From positions 5,038,001 to 5,102,000 of the forward strand of contig BSBM01000636.1 in the NCBI GenBank assembly GCA_027924585.1: a stretch of DNA of 64,000 bases, written 5' to 3'. The translations under genes were made by a program, and so were the position numbers. This DNA is from Larix kaempferi. Its lineage: Eukaryota > Streptophyta > Pinopsida > Pinales > Pinaceae. This document shows positions 22,058-36,273 of the stretch, piece by piece. The number at the start of each line of letters is the position of its first letter. The stretch's first letter is position 1. Under the pieces are notes generated by a model. The model saw nothing but the letters and a program-made list of their open reading frames with translations, made no database searches and was not told the DNA's origin.

Positions 22058-25000
22058 AGGCCTGTTATCACCTATACTGTAGTTACCCCTATGGATGTAT
22101 CCAGTCATGGATGGCAATAGGGAAGGGCAACTCAAAAGGTGCAACCACGATCACCTCGACCTCCAATATATGGTTGTCACGCCAGTCGAGGCAACCTTCG
22201 CTTTATGTTGTCTAGCCCAGACAACAAAGGGGGAGACCCGATCTACTCCCGACAGGAGAGATCAAAACCAAGACACCAAATCAGGGTATTTCTAAGTGAA
22301 GTTAGGTGTATGGTTTATCCTAGACCTAAGGATGAAGTCACAAGCCAAGTGAGGGTTCAATGGGTATAGCTTTGATTCATAGTTAATGTGAGAGTGACGT
22401 AAGATGTTTGAAATGAGGTCTAGGATTAGTGTACTAGTTCAATGTCAGAAGATCCACTGCCTTGGGAACCGTGTCCAATGCAGGGTAGTTTAAGGGTTGA
22501 ATTGGGGCTAACTAGTACAAGTGACAAGCATGACCATGATATATGATAGATTCAAGGGTTTAGTTCACCATGCAAAAGTCAAACCATAAGTCAATCCAAC
22601 AATCTAGGAAAGTTGAATTAACTTGAAGAGAAACCAGTGCCTTGGGAATTGGGAAGTGGAGTCAAAGTAGGGTTTGACTTGTGGTTTAGGACTCCTAGTA
22701 CTTGGAACAAGTGGGCAATAAAGGTCTTGATGAATGAATGTGTCTAGATCTAGGTTTGACCCAAGTGGACCACCATCCCTAAAAACAAGGAATGCTATCC
22801 CCAAGGCAAGATTTGACAAAGTGATAGTCTAGACCTAGGTTTTGAATTATCCCGGTTCCAAATCTCTAAAATCTCAAGTACCCACGTCCTAGAAGTGAGT
22901 CAACTCACTTCTCCAAGGTGGTGCGACTTTGCCCAAGGAGGCTAAAAATGGGGGTTAGGTAGGTCAAGACAAGTCGGATGGCATCCAAACTTTAGATCCG
23001 GGTAGGTTTGCCAAGTAGGAGTATGGATCTATAATTTCACGGTAATCCGACGGCTAGATCTTACTAGATCTGAGTTTGAATACACCTAATGGTCCAAAAT
23101 GGGGGTTAAATCCCTTGAAATGTGGAATAGGGCCCACAAGGTGAATTTCATAAAAGTAACAACCTGGGTGTATGTTATTTGATGTGTAGATTATAGATCA
23201 AGCGGGATCTCAAACACCCATGTATTAGATCTAGGTCAACTTGCTCAAACTAGGAAGTGCGCCTTGCTTGGGAGAGGCTAAGTTGGCCTGGGAAGGGGGT
23301 CAAACGGAGGTCAATCCTCACCAAACTATAGATCCGGGATGCCGTGGATGCTATAGAGGTGGGTTCTCAATATTACGCCCAACAACCCAATAGATCTAAG
23401 TAGATCTGAGAAAATGCAAAATGGGGTTTTGAAATATTTAGGGTTTTTAGATATTTTTGACAATTGGATAGATCATGGAGATAGAACTTACCTTGAGATC
23501 ATACCTGAATGATGTGAATGAGATGCCTTGATGTTGAGGAAGATTCCCGCAGAGATCAAATGAGAAATTGTTGATTTGCTTGCCGATTTGATGCCCTAGT
23601 CCACAAGTGCGCCTTCCTCTACCTGTCAAACCAAGGAACAATGATTCAATCAGTAAGATCAAGTATGGAAGAAATACAAGAGAAATGCAATGATAACATG
23701 AAATAGAAGGTCCTGGGACAGTAATACTCCCTGTTACCAACGAAGAGCTCCAAAGAAGAAGTAGGGAGAGTATTCCCCTACCAATACCTCCTCCTCAAAA
23801 CAAATCGGCCTCCACCTGTAGATGCAAAATCGTGGTACAAAAGATACGGCAAACAAGATCTCCAATAACTCAGTGCAAAGGAAGAACCAACGAACGAACA
23901 CCAAAAACATTCACCACAACATTGGAGATAGATGCAATAATAATTTTCTATTCCAATAATCCAGAGCCCAAAGTCCCTTTACAATGAGAAGCTCTCTCCT
24001 TTAAATAGGAAGGAGAGGCACCAAAATCCTAACCACTTTTTGGATGAGTGGCTAAGATTAAAAGATACAAATGTCTAATCAATGGTTGAGATGAGCCCAA
24101 CAATAAAATACATGAATCACTAATAAAATATTATGTAAGTGGACAAAATCGCCCTATAAGAGGGGAATCCCACCAAATAATGATGACAAAATATCATAAG
24201 AGGCTTATGGTGGGTCCAAGGGGTAATTTTATCCCTCCTTGGTCAATCCCCATAGCACAATAACCAAAAAATAATCATGAATGTACCAAATCGTGCCATC
24301 CTAGTCAAATCGTGGTCCTCAAAGAGACCTCAAAAATCCACAGAAAATGCCATAAGTGATGGATGCGGGCCCCGATGAAGCTGAAACTGCTGGAGAAGGT
24401 GTGGAAGACCCCGATCTATCATCACTGATCATCCCATGCCATAACTTTGCCTCAGTATCCCAAATCGATTTCCTCAATAGCCATTTCTACCAATCCTAAA
24501 ATGCCTCGGGAAGCGTGAAACTGCCCCAAACTGCCTCCTGGAGTGCCTGCGCTGTCAAGGTGAGGGCACCAGTGTGTCCGGGAGGGGGGTAATATGGTAA
24601 AAACAAGTGGCTGGACCACCCCCTCCATCATCAGCGCCCTAGGTCAACCGGATAAAAATCACATCTGCTCTGACAGGGCCTCCGACAGACCAAAACTGCA
24701 CTGGGACAGCCTACTGAGGCTCAATCATCACTATAAGTGCCCGGAACTGAAAACAAACTGTCCCATTGGACTCAGAAGGTCCAAATCCATCCAAGATATG
24801 TACTCATACACCATATGAATCTCTGCATGATCAAAATAAATATCCAATATACCGGAACAAGGCCAATAATAATGCGCTGTACATATACAAACACTGCTGT
24901 AACCCAAGAATCATCATCATAACCCTGTAGCTGCTGCATAGAATCATCATTTATGTATACATAGACCATATATCATCTATCCATATCATCATAAGGTCCA

Positions 25001-26596
25001 ACATCTCATGTCCCATGGTCCTCCATGGTCAAACTAGGTCAAACCAAGACCAAATATAACTCAGACTATCATCAATAGCTGCTGCAAAGTGTCAAGGTTA
25101 ATACATGCTCTACAACTTATTCAAATAACAATTATAACACAGAGTAATCATGACTGGCGATCTAAATCCAAATATATAGTGTCGTTAATTATTATTATTA
25201 CTCAGACTAGACTTTCAGGATCATACTCACTTCATAGTTGTGATCAATTTGCTAGTGAAGGGTGAAGGCTGAAATAACTGGCTAGGCTAAGGGATGACTT
25301 GACTGACTTAACTTTGTGACACTTTGGCAAGGGAAAGGGAATACACACCATAGTATATACTGAATGAGCAATAACACAGGGAATGGAGGTGTCTCACAAA
25401 TGGATGAGTTCTTTAAAGAGGGTTTATTCACCTTCACAGATGCGCACAATCCATAATACAAATAAGGCCAGCAATTGTTTAGATATAGCATTTAAGTTCC
25501 ATTGCTTTTAGGGCCTGAAGTTTCCATAGCCTTGATCTATGTGTGTTTACAAACACATTGCATAGATTTACATTTATTTTAGGCTTTCTGCTGCAGGTGT
25601 GTTTTTAAGGCACTTGTTTACCTGAGCACTTCTAGGTGTGTCATGGACAGCTTGTTTACCTAGGTATTTATTATCCAAAAGATATAACATTTTATTTTCA
25701 TAGCCATTTTCATTTGGCATGCCTTTCATTCATGTGTGTTTAGAAACACATTGCATGAATGGGCTTTTCATACAAGATATAACATTTCATTTTTTCCAGA
25801 TTTTGTATTCATGGCAGCACTAAAAGTTTCAGGTTTAGCCAACACAACTTTAGTGACTAGGGGGAATTCCAAGGAACTCCAACTCACCATAGGTAAGTTT
25901 TGTCACCAACTCAGAGCCGAGACACAATAAACAGGGAAGCTCATCCAATACAGAGGCTACAGTGGGGAAAAGTCCTCCATGCCACTAGTCAAGTAGTAAG
26001 TCAGGGTGATAAACTAAAAGGTAGGCCATGGATGGATGAAGACAATGAATAATGGAGCCGACACTAGCAAGCCAAGGTATGGTGGAATGATCACCTCTAT
26101 TCTCCCTAAGGAGGGTAAAACCAATGAGTATGAATAATGAACTTCTAAGTCTGAGTAGGGACAATATAATATATATAATAGATCAACCAGGTCCACATAT
26201 CTATATGATCGCCAGATCATGACACTTAGTGCTAAGACATGCTATAAGAATAAGTATAAAAGCAATCTAACCATAACACCATGATATACCTGCTGAGTCA
26301 TATACCTGTATGCTCATCAACCTGTACCATCATCTGTCCTCTGAAACTGCTGCTGCAACTTTGGGCACTACTGACTGCTCTGTACCAATGGTATAATGGC
26401 TACATCAGTCATCTCTCTGAGTGTCCCGAGACTCAGTCATGGCATGGGGAATACAACTGCTGTCCACAATCTGATAGTGATCCAATATAGATGCTCATCT
26501 CGGCATCTCAAATGTAAGGGAACTGGCTGAATAGTGTACTGGAATGAGAAAAATAATGTATGGTAGCTCGGCTACTATATATGTGATAACAAGGCC
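22058..26596 (-). mobile_element. Solo A-family LTR (TSD AGGCC)
   Basis: 22063-26591 (4,529 bp) starts TGTTATCACC and ends TGTGATAACA on '+', flanked by AGGCC (22058-22062 and 26592-26596). It matches the LTRs at 44207 and 57050 in reverse orientation. There is no internal region, primer site or second LTR, so it is the product of LTR-LTR recombination. Short open frames inside are not genes. TATA-like box on '-' at 24007-23999. Confidence 0.93.
23999..24007 (-). promoter_or_regulatory. TATA-like box of solo LTR
   Basis: TATTTAAAG on '-', at the same place as in the other A LTRs, about 1.9 kb before the LTR's 3' end. U3 is therefore about 2.6 kb and R-U5 about 1.9 kb. Confidence 0.5.
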
Positions 26597-28410
26597 CATA
26601 ATCTTCAACAAAGGTTATGTTTTTTATATTAGAATCTTTCTAGATGGTGAACTTCTAAAGATAATGCATGCATGTAAAGTCACTTATCTGACATGAAAGG
26701 ATCGAAGGGATAAGAGGGACAAGAAATTATAAACAGGCCCAGAAGCAAGCTTCAACAAAGGTTATGTTTTTGAGAAGTTTTATTGTTGGCAGTTTTGAAA
26801 GACTGACTCAATCTAGGACTATACCTTGATACTATTTGAATATTCAATTATCTACAAAGTTGAAATTTCATATAGATTGAAAGTTCCTTTCTCTACAAAG
26901 TTTTATTTGGAAGATTAACATTGTCTATTGTATTTCTTTGCCTAGTTTCTAGAATAGTTGTTGGGATACTCTAAATTGTAATTGTTGAACACTATAGAAT
27001 AGAAACATCATATACTAATCCATTGCTTTAACTACATGTCATTACAAGCTATTGCATGTTGCAATCCATTAAAGGCTCTGAAATTAGAGAAGAGAGGTTG
27101 GCCATCATGACCATGATTGGAACCCTTTAGAAAACAAATTTAACAAGAAATTATAAACAGGCCCAGAAGCTTCAACAAAGGTTATGTTTTTGAGAAGTTT
27201 TGTTGTTGGCAGTTTTGAAAGACTGACTCATTCTAGGACTTTACCTTAATACTATTTGAATATTCAATTATCTACAAAGTTGAAATTTCATATAGATTGA
27301 AAGTTCCTTTCTCTACAAAGTTGTATTCGAAAGATTAACATTGTCTATTGCATTTCTTTGCCTAGATTCTAGAATAGTTGTTGGGATACTCTAAATTGTA
27401 ATTGTTGAACACTATAGAATAGAAACATCATGTATTAATCCATTGCTTTAATTACATGTCATTACAAGCTATTGCATGTTGCAATCCATTAAAGGCTCTG
27501 AAATTAGAGAAGAGATGTTGGCCATCATGACCATGATTGGAACCCTTTTGAAAACAAATTTAATAAGAAATTATAAACCGGCCCAGAAGCTTCAACAAAG
27601 GGTATGTTTTTGAGAAGTTTTGTTGTTGGCAGTTTTGAAAGATTGACTCAATCTAGAACTATACCTTAATACTATTTGAATATTCAATTATCTACAAAGT
27701 TGAAATTTCATATAGATTGAAAGTTCCTTTCTCTACAAAGTTGTATTCGAAAGATTAACATTGTCTATTGCATTTCTTTGCCTAGATTCTAGAATAGTTG
27801 TTGGGATACTCTAAATTGTAATTGTTGAACACTATAGAATAGAAACATCATGTATTAATCCATTGCTTTAATTACATGTCATTACAAGCTATTGCATGTT
27901 GCAATCCATTAAAGGCTCTGAAATTAGAGAAGAGAGGTTGGCCATCATGACCATGATTGGAACCCTTTTGAAAACAAATTTAATAAGAAATTCTAAACCG
28001 GCCCAAAAGCTTCAACAAAGGGTATGTTTTTGAGAAGTTTTGTTGTTGGCAGTTTTGAAAGACTGACTCAATCTAGGACTATACCTTAATACTATTTGAA
28101 TATTCAATTATCTACTAAGTTGAAATTTCATATAGATTGAAAGTTCCTTTCTCTACAAAGTTGTATTCGGAAGATTAACATGGTCTATTGCATTTCTTTG
28201 CCTAGTTTCTAGAATAGTTGTTAGGATACTCTAAATTGTAATTGTTGAACACTATAGAATAGAAACATTATGTACTAATCCATTGCTTTAATTACATGTC
28301 ATTACAAGCCATTGCATGTTGCAATCCATTAAAGGCTCTGAAATTAGAGAAAAATTAGAGAAGAGAGGTTGGCCATCATGACCATGATTGGAACCCTTTT
28401 GAAAACAAAT
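26592..28410. repeat. Tandem array, 420-bp period, four units
   Basis: Units begin at about 26723, 27143, 27563 and 27983 ('aaattataaacaggcccaga' in the first two) and repeat with a 420-bp spacing, the last slightly longer by a small local duplication near 28350. Units are about 95% alike by eye. The part before the first unit (26600-26720) also resembles 21950-22062, the left flank of the solo LTR, so the LTR landed in an older related copy. No coding potential. Not a known satellite as far as I can tell. Confidence 0.9.
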
Positions 28411-28615
28411 TTAAAAATAAATGGGTAATCATATAAATCAACGTGATCAAGAAAAGCATTACTAAAAAGTTTCATGAAAGGATCCTCACTCCTATGTTTG
28501 ATCTTATTAGGAAATATATTGAAGAATTTTGATAAACATGTGTAAAGAAAAACAATGCCAAACAAAATTTAAAACACAACAGTTAACAATGGATCGTCAC
28601 AATGGATCGCCACAC

Positions 28616-29477
28616 TGTAATGTCCCCATTTTCGGGTTCCCTTGCTCTGCAGTTGGAGATGACTTTATGGGTTTATGTCAGCTTGAACAAAAGAGTAATT
28701 TGATATTACCAGTGAGCTCAGAGGGTTTAGAGGAGTTATATGATGCTCGACCAGGTTCGTTTATCATTTTTCATCATCGAGATCACTCCCGCACTGTTAG
28801 ATTTCAATTCCGATGCATTTCGATCATTCCCGTAAATTGGGAGTATTATTGAGCATTATTTAATGGATTTCACTAAGGTGGTCATTTTAATAAATTATCT
28901 AAAATAGGTACCTTGGTGTAATAGCTCGTTAGAACCAGGATGGGGAGCTTTAAATGTTGGGAGGATGAAAATGGACTTGTAGTGTTCAAAAATGTTTTAA
29001 AAAAATCAGTTTTTGAGTAAAAGGGCTTAATAAATTAATAAAAGTGGCGTTTGGAGAAAAGTGAATAAAAAGCTTTATAAAGTCATTTATATTTTTAAAG
29101 CGGGGAAAAAGACATATGAATTTATAAAAGGGAGTTGGGCTCATTCTCTCATTCATTCATGATATTTTAGTTTTGAAAAAGGAATTAGAGAGCTCTTGTG
29201 GATTTTTGCTCTTGGGACAAAAAACCTAAAGGAACATTTGTTTCGGCGGTGAGACTATCCACCCTAACTGACTGCGTGAGGAAAGATCATTCAGATCTTC
29301 CATTGATATTTATTGCCTTGGAGAAAAACCGAACAATACTTGTAGATCTGTGAAATTTCAAAGAGTTTTCGGTTGTTGAAGGAAGGCGTACTTGTGAAAA
29401 AAGGGTGGGCACTGGTCTTGCATTCTTCTTCCTTTCACTCCACTGTTACATACAGCTGAGAAGAGGGTGACTACACT
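28616..29477 (+). repeat. Gypsy-type LTR fragment starting TGTAATGTCCCC
   Basis: TGTAATGTCCCCATTTTCGG is a common start of plant Ty3/Gypsy LTRs. A TATA-like TTTATAAAAGGG lies near 29125, followed by a CT-rich stretch. No second LTR or internal region is seen, and the right side passes into A-like U3 sequence. Family assignment (Tekay/Del-like) is a guess. Confidence 0.5.
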
Positions 29478-31250
29478 GTTACGTACAGCCGAGATACCAT
29501 GATTGCAGATAAGTTTCAAGTATATTTTTGAGCCAATCCTTTACTGATTTTGATGAGATCAGTTGATGATGAGCAGTATGTTAATGATCACTCTTACACA
29601 TTCAGTGGATCCAGTTCTTGTACACTTACAGTCTCATGCCAGGACTGAGCCCCATGACCCTAGTTCGGTGACTGAGTTAGCCATTCTTATATCATCCAGA
29701 GAAGATTGATGTCAGTACGCATGGTGTATTATGATGCAGTGCTTCAATGTGATTCAGGTTGTTTAGATCAGGGACCCAGGTATATGATCCAACAGGTATA
29801 TGATTGGTGCATTTGGGTTGCTGATGTGCTCTTTCCTTTATCTAGGTAGTTTATGACTGGGTATGAGATGATTGTTTGTTCACTTTATCTTATGGTGATT
29901 TCTTGTTTTCTAGAGTAGAAGTAGTCAATTACTATGAGTAGGAGGTTCTCATGTATACTCATTGGTCATATCGTTACTTTATGAAGTACAAACTTGTTCA
30001 TTCCCTTATTTTTGGGCCTTTGTTATCCATGGCATCATCAGTCACTTTTTCGTCCATCCGTTACCTTCCAGTTTCGTTTCATCCCGACTTACACCTTAAC
30101 TAGTAGTCTCGAGGACTAACCCCACCTAGATCTCTGTGTTGGATAGATTCCTTGTTTGCATTGTGTCTCGGCTCTGGAGTATGTGATTTTAATCACAGTG
30201 ATTGTTCTCCTCTAGTCCTCGAAACCAAGTATTCCTACAAATAGTGTTGCTAAACACTAGAGCATTGGATCTTAAATGCTATATCTAAAGGAGTGCTAAG
30301 TCCACAAAAAAAGTGTTGCTAAACACTACCATGCATATCTATATTAACTAGTCAGTGGCCAAAGGATGAGCACTTATCCTTGTTTGATGTAAGGCCATTT
30401 GTCCCCACAGGGAAAGAGGGTGGTTACTCCATCTCACCTATGGACGGTGACGGGCAATGGAAGTCATACCGAGTCATATTTGAAGCCCAAAAGGATTTCA
30501 GGGCACCTGCTTTTGGAGGTTGGCTAGTGAAAATCTTTAAAGTGAAATAAATGATAAATCTCAAGTGAGAAAAGGTGACAAATAAATAAATTGCTAAAAG
30601 GTTTCTTGTCTAGAGTCTACTGGAAGCATTCTCATCACTCTACCCATTTGTGAGACACCGCCATCCCTTGTGTTATTTTCTATCCAACATATGTGTAGGT
30701 GGTTCCCCTAGTTCCTTCATCCAAGAGATTGTAGTGTTGAGGTTGTCAAGTCTTTCCCCTAGCCTAGCCTTTGTTTTTCCACCCTCACCCATGGTTAGCA
30801 AATTGTTCCAGTCTGTAAACGAGTATACATTTGAGATTCCTGTTTATAGTGGTTAGCTACTTTGATCTAGACTTATCTTGGTTATATTATTTACATGCTT
30901 GTGCCAATTAAACATCATTTTATGCTTTAGTCTAGATACTGATATAATTGAAGGAGCATATCTCATCCATTTGTACTTGCAACAACATTTATTTATGGTT
31001 TGGAATATTGTTTTGATCATTTTTTACTTGGTCCACCCAGTTTGACCAAGTCAACCGCAAGGTCCGGGATGACTTTGGGCAGACAATACTCAAGATAGAT
31101 TATTCATGGCCCATATGTGTCCATTAGATGGTTCCATGCTTCAGATGGCAGTTTCAAATGATGGTTTGATGGATTATTATTATTATTTACAAGCCATTAT
31201 TTTATTATTCCGGGCATGGCTGAGCTTACAGAGCTATCACTTGATGGTCT
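29478..31250 (+). repeat. Old A-like U3 fragment, '+' orientation
   Basis: Diverged but recognisable A-family U3: 'attgtgtctcggctctg' near 30167, 'catttgtgagacaccgccat' near 30646, and 'tttgaccaagtcaacc' near 31049 match 44875, 45403 and 45780 in order. It starts with a degenerate TGTTACGTACAGCCG, preceded by a near-copy about 30 bp upstream. It stops at 31250 where the young element begins; its continuation is not found on the other side. Confidence 0.65.
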
Positions 31251-34200
31251 TGTTATCACACAACTTGTAGTTGCCCCTAAAGGTATCCCATCCGGGACGG
31301 TAGAGGAGTTAGGCAACTAAAGAGGTGACCTAAGAGATGCCACGGTTCCCAATGCAATGTGGGAGTCACGTCAACCGAGGCACTCTTCGCTTTAGGTCAA
31401 GGTATAACTAGACCAAGGGGGAGACCCTATACCCCAATCACAGTTGATTGGACCCAAACAAAGGTTTCTAAGGGTAGGTAAGTAATGAGTTACGGAAACC
31501 AATGCAAGGCTAAGTGGACCTAATGTTTAAGGTATGGTTGAAGGTGGTATCATGGATAGTTAGTGTTTCAACCTATGTATGGTTTAGGCCACTTGATGGG
31601 GTATGATTATTAAGTATAGTACCATGTGTTTACACAAGTGGGTCTTGTTGCCTTGGGAAGTGTGAAATGGTTCTAGGTGGGCCCACAAGGTGAAGTTAAG
31701 TGTGAAGATGGTACTATAGGCTAGATCTAGGTTAGATCTACAAGTTGGAGTTGGTTCTAGGATTACCCATGTGCTAGATCTAGGGTTTGACACTAATCCC
31801 AAGAAGTGCGCCTTGCTTGGAGAAGGACTAGTGCCTTGTTTAGTGGGCTAATGGAGTCAAGAAAGATGTCAAAGTGTAGATCGGGACACCTAGAAGCCAA
31901 GTCAAGTGAAATGGGTGTGATCCAATGGTTAGATTTTACTAGATCTAGGTTTTTGAGTGATGACCAAAAGTGGACCACAATTCCTTAAAACAAGGAATGC
32001 AATCCCCAAGGTAGATCGGGACAAAAGGATAGTCTAGACCTAGGTTTCAAGGCATGGGCATTCCAAATCCACGAAAATCTCCAACACCCACTTCCTAGAA
32101 GTGGTCCAACTCAAAACTCCCAAGGGGTGCGACTTTCTCAAGGAGAGGCAAAAAGTGGGTTTGGTGGACCAAACCAAGTCCAATGGCCACCAAAAAGTAG
32201 ATCCGGGGTGTTAGTACCCCGATCTATGTTCCTTCAAAGTTTCAAGTGAATCCAATGGGTAGATCTTAGTAGATCTAAGTTTTAAGGTACCAAGAAGATC
32301 AAAAGGGGGTTTCAACCCCTCAAAACATGGAGAGATGTCCACAAGGTAGTTTTCACCAAAGCAAAGATATGGGTATGTGTAATCAAGTGTCTAGTTGTCA
32401 AATCAAGCGGGATCTCACATACCCATGTGCTAGATCTAGCCCAACAAGCCTCCCTCAAGGAAGTGCGCTTTAGGTCAAGGAGAGCTTTTTGTCTTAGAAA
32501 ATGGGTCAATTCTTAGCCAATCACCACCAAACTATAGATCCAACTAGGGGTGGATGCTATAGAGGTGGGTTTTCAATATCTTTTCAAAATGAGGGCTAGA
32601 TCTAAGTAGATCTAAGAAATGCCAAAATTGGGGTTTTGATTTAATTAGGGTTTTATGACCAATGGAGATAGAATGGATGAAAGAGGCACATACCTTGTAG
32701 ATCTTACCTCAATTTGCTTATGGCCACCTTGCAAGTTGATAGCATTCTCCTATGTTTATATTCAAGAGTGAGATCCAAGTGCTCCAACCAAATCTCCCTT
32801 CTCTAAGATAGCCAAATCGTCCTCCTCCTACAAGACAAGATCAAAGAAACAAGTCAAGCAAGATGATTATGAAAATGGTAGAAAGATGTAATAGAAAGCA
32901 TCAACTATGTCACGAAGATACAATAATGATACTCCCTGTCACAAGATCAACCCAAGAGAGAATATGTGGATCCCTCCAACAATAACCCTCCAAAAGTCGC
33001 CCTCCTCTCTCCAATTCGACTTTCCTGTCAAAAGGTTAGCAAAAACACATAGATCCACAATGATACATAGAAGAGATACTTTATATTCAATATGCAAGAG
33101 AATCCACAAGCCAAGAGAGATGTGCTCCACAAAAAAATCTTCTATTCCAATATTCCAGAGCTCCAAAGGTGAGCTTTACAATGGGGGGTCTCCTCCTTAT
33201 ATAGGATAATAAAGACCAAAACCCTATACCACTCCATAATACTACATCAAATGAGTGGTTGAGATTAAAAGATCTCATCATACAATCAATGGCTAAAATG
33301 ACCCATAACAATATATCACATGGATCACTCAACATAACAATAGCGCCCCCACAAAATGGTACAATGGAGGGTGACGTCATCCCACTAGAGGGGTAAAAAG
33401 TACAATAATCCACCTCATGATGACTAGGACATGATAAAATAAGCTCATGGTGGGGCTAGGAGGTATTAATCCTTACTAGTTCATCCCCAAGGCACAATAA
33501 AATAATAAAATATGTCCAATATAATAAAAATGACCAAAACTGTCCTCAGAATCCATGACAGTCAAGCAGTAAATGTCCTCCTGTGATCAATCCGGGCATA
33601 CCCACATGGTGAAAACTGACTGGAAGATAGTAATGCCATCCTGGAAGACCTCTGTGAAGACCAAATGCCAAAACCTTGCCTCAATTGCCCAAATCGATTT
33701 CCTCAGTGACCACTTTATCCCATTTTTTAACTGCCTCGAGAACTGTGAAAGTGCCAAAACTGCCTCCTAGGGTGCTAGCGCTGTCCATCTGAGCCCACCA
33801 GGCTCTCCGGAAGGGGGAGTAAATGGTAATAACAAGTGGCTGGACCACCCCCTCCATCATCAGCGCCCTAGGTGAACTGGCCTCTCGGGGCCCCTGCTGC
33901 TCAGGCTGGGAAATCAGCCCCCAATCTGGTCAACAAGTGTAAAACTGCATCAATCACTGTCAGAAGTGCCCGGAACTGAAAGATAAGTGTTTCAATGGAT
34001 CCAGAAGACCCAAATCCACTAGGAATGAGTACTCATACACCCTGGGTTGCCCTAATGGGCCTGCTGTAGGGTCCACCATATATGGACAATGTATAATCTG
34101 CTGATCTGAAGAAATAATAAACCTGCTGAACTGGATCAAACATCATCTGCATCATATGTCCATCATATGATATCATCATCAAACATGTGGGCCCATAAAT

Positions 34201-35710
34201 CATCATACATGGTCCACATCATCACGGATCCCAAGAATATATATAATCAAGGATAAATCACATCAGTAGACTAAGACAGTGCTTCTCTAATCATTCCCAT
34301 AGCTAAAGCTCAAAGTATAAATTCCATTCAGTGGCATTAATCGAGTTAACATATTCCGTTGTTATAATAAATTACTTGCACAATAGTTCAAATGACAAAC
34401 TCACCCATTGGACATGGTTAGACTGCTAGTGAAGGATGAAGGCTAGGAGCAAGGTTGGGCCAAGGGTTTGACTTGTCTAACTTAACTCAAAAATACTTTG
34501 GACTGGGAGAAGGGGGAAGCTACAAACTCTGTGTTGGACAAAATAACACGGGGGATGGCTGTGCCTCACAAATGGATAAGTTGTTTAGAGAGTGTTTATT
34601 CAACTTAGGCATCATGTTTACATCAAGTTGATCCAGGTTCATTAGGATCATTCAATTTTATTCCATGGCCTTTTTGGCCTACATAACCCTTCGGATTTCA
34701 GATGTGCTGAGAAGCACAACTAGTTGCAGCTTGCATCCAGGGCATGTTTTTCACATATTTATAAGGTCAGCAATTGTTTAGATATAGCTTTTAAGAACCA
34801 TTGCTTTTTGGACCTTTCTTATACTCTTCGAGGAGTATTTTTAGCTTTTCATCGCTCTTGCCCTTTTTTGTTTCCATGGGCGAATTTATTAAGTTTCCAT
34901 AGGTAGAACATGAGCTTTCAGTTTTAGCCAACAACATCTCAAGTGACTAGTGGGAGTTCGAGCCAATGCCAAACATCGGGACAACCAACCAGAATGATTT
35001 AGGCCTACAATCCAACTCACCAAAGACAAGTTCTGTCACCAACTCAGAGCCGAGACACTAAATAGACAGGGATGTGGTCCAAACACAGAGGTAGAAAAAT
35101 AGGGAAGTCCTCAATATCAGAAAGTCAAATGAGACAAGTCAGGGTTTAAAGTCAAACAGGAAGGTCATGTATGGATGGAGACAAGTGAATATGGAGCCTA
35201 CACTAGCAGACAACTGGTGTCGGGGAAAGACCATGTCTATGTAAGGTGAAAAACCAGTAAGTTTTGTTAAATGACCTAAAAGTGCAAGCAATTGTCCATT
35301 TTATGATTTACAGTTCATTTTAAATAGTTTGCCACATCAGGAATAATATACCAAGCACATGCTATGATCATGACTAAATCAACAAGATAATAATCCACAG
35401 TCAGTGAGAACATGTCCATAGATCATACAACATCATCATAATAATAATCATCATGCATCATCTGAAACACTGCTGAAATACATCTCTAGGCACTGAACTG
35501 AAACTGTAATGGGATAAGTGGTCACATCAGTCATCAAATCTGAACTCTCAAGGCTCAGCCTTGACACAAGGTCATAAAATCTGAATAATGTACTGCTCTG
35601 ATCATGAGTGATCCAAAATATATAGCCATGCTCTGGAATAATGGAAGCTCTGGAATGTGCAGATATCTGCTGTACAAGAATAGTAGCCCTGCTACTATGG
35701 TGTGATAACA
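31251..35710 (-). repeat. 3' LTR of the young element
   Basis: A 4,460-bp LTR, U3 start at 35710 on '-'. Diverged relative of the A family (shared CTCGGCTCTGAGTTGGTGAC block and TGTTATCACA ends). TATA-like TATATAAGG on '-' at 33203-33195. Contains many short open frames that recur identically in the other LTR and are not genes. Confidence 0.95.
33195..33203 (-). promoter_or_regulatory. TATA box, 3' LTR
   Basis: TATATAAGG on '-'; same box at 40273-40265 in the 5' LTR. Confidence 0.5.
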
Positions 35711-36273
35711 TCTGGCTCCAGCTGGGACAAGTGCTCTAAGGGAGAGAGCGCTTGAGAACCTCAGAATCTCTGGTCTCGAACTGCTCTGCATCAATCTTCA
35801 ATCCAGCACTGCACCATCCTTCCTTTCAGCTTTTATCTTGCACCTGTTCCTGCTCTCACAAACACTGGAATACCATCATGGAGCATGTATGGGACAAATA
35901 TAAAATAAAACTGAAAACTAATCTAAAGCATAAACTGAAATGCGTCAAAATATAAATATAAACTAACATGGCATATATTATTATCATTTTTATTTACTGT
36001 GCAGGAGGAAAAGAATACTTCTTAAATCAGGCAAATCTCAACTTGCACAGGCAGCCAACAATAGAAATGCTAACTATAATTTCTTAAATGCATGTAGGAG
36101 AAGAGACAAGCTTAGGAAGGAGCAAGGCTCAACTCAATAAAGAAGAAAAACAAGCAGAAAAAGAAAAAGGGACAATACTCAGCACACAGAAAAAGAAAAA
36201 TCACACACATCCTACTGCTCAAGTGAGCTTATTCAAGACCTACCTACCCTACTCTAATCAGTCAACACAAATG
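35711..36273 (-). other. 3' untranslated region and polypurine-tract block
   Basis: Non-coding. The last 30 bases on '-' (35740-35711) read ...GAGCACTTGTCCCAGCTGGAGCCAGA and then enter the LTR. Nearly the same block is in element D (49031-49060), and a related one is in elements C and B. Confidence 0.7.

Noticed and set aside
26723-28410. CRISPR-like array
   Set aside because: Whole 420-bp units repeat without unique spacers, in a plant nuclear context.
28529-28852. 107-codon open frame
   Set aside because: Overlaps the start of a gypsy-type LTR (TGTAATGTCCCC); no domain seen.
31584-35711. Several open frames of 60-108 codons repeated identically at 38654-42835
   Set aside because: Both sets lie in the two LTRs of one young element; identity reflects recent LTR duplication, not protein conservation.
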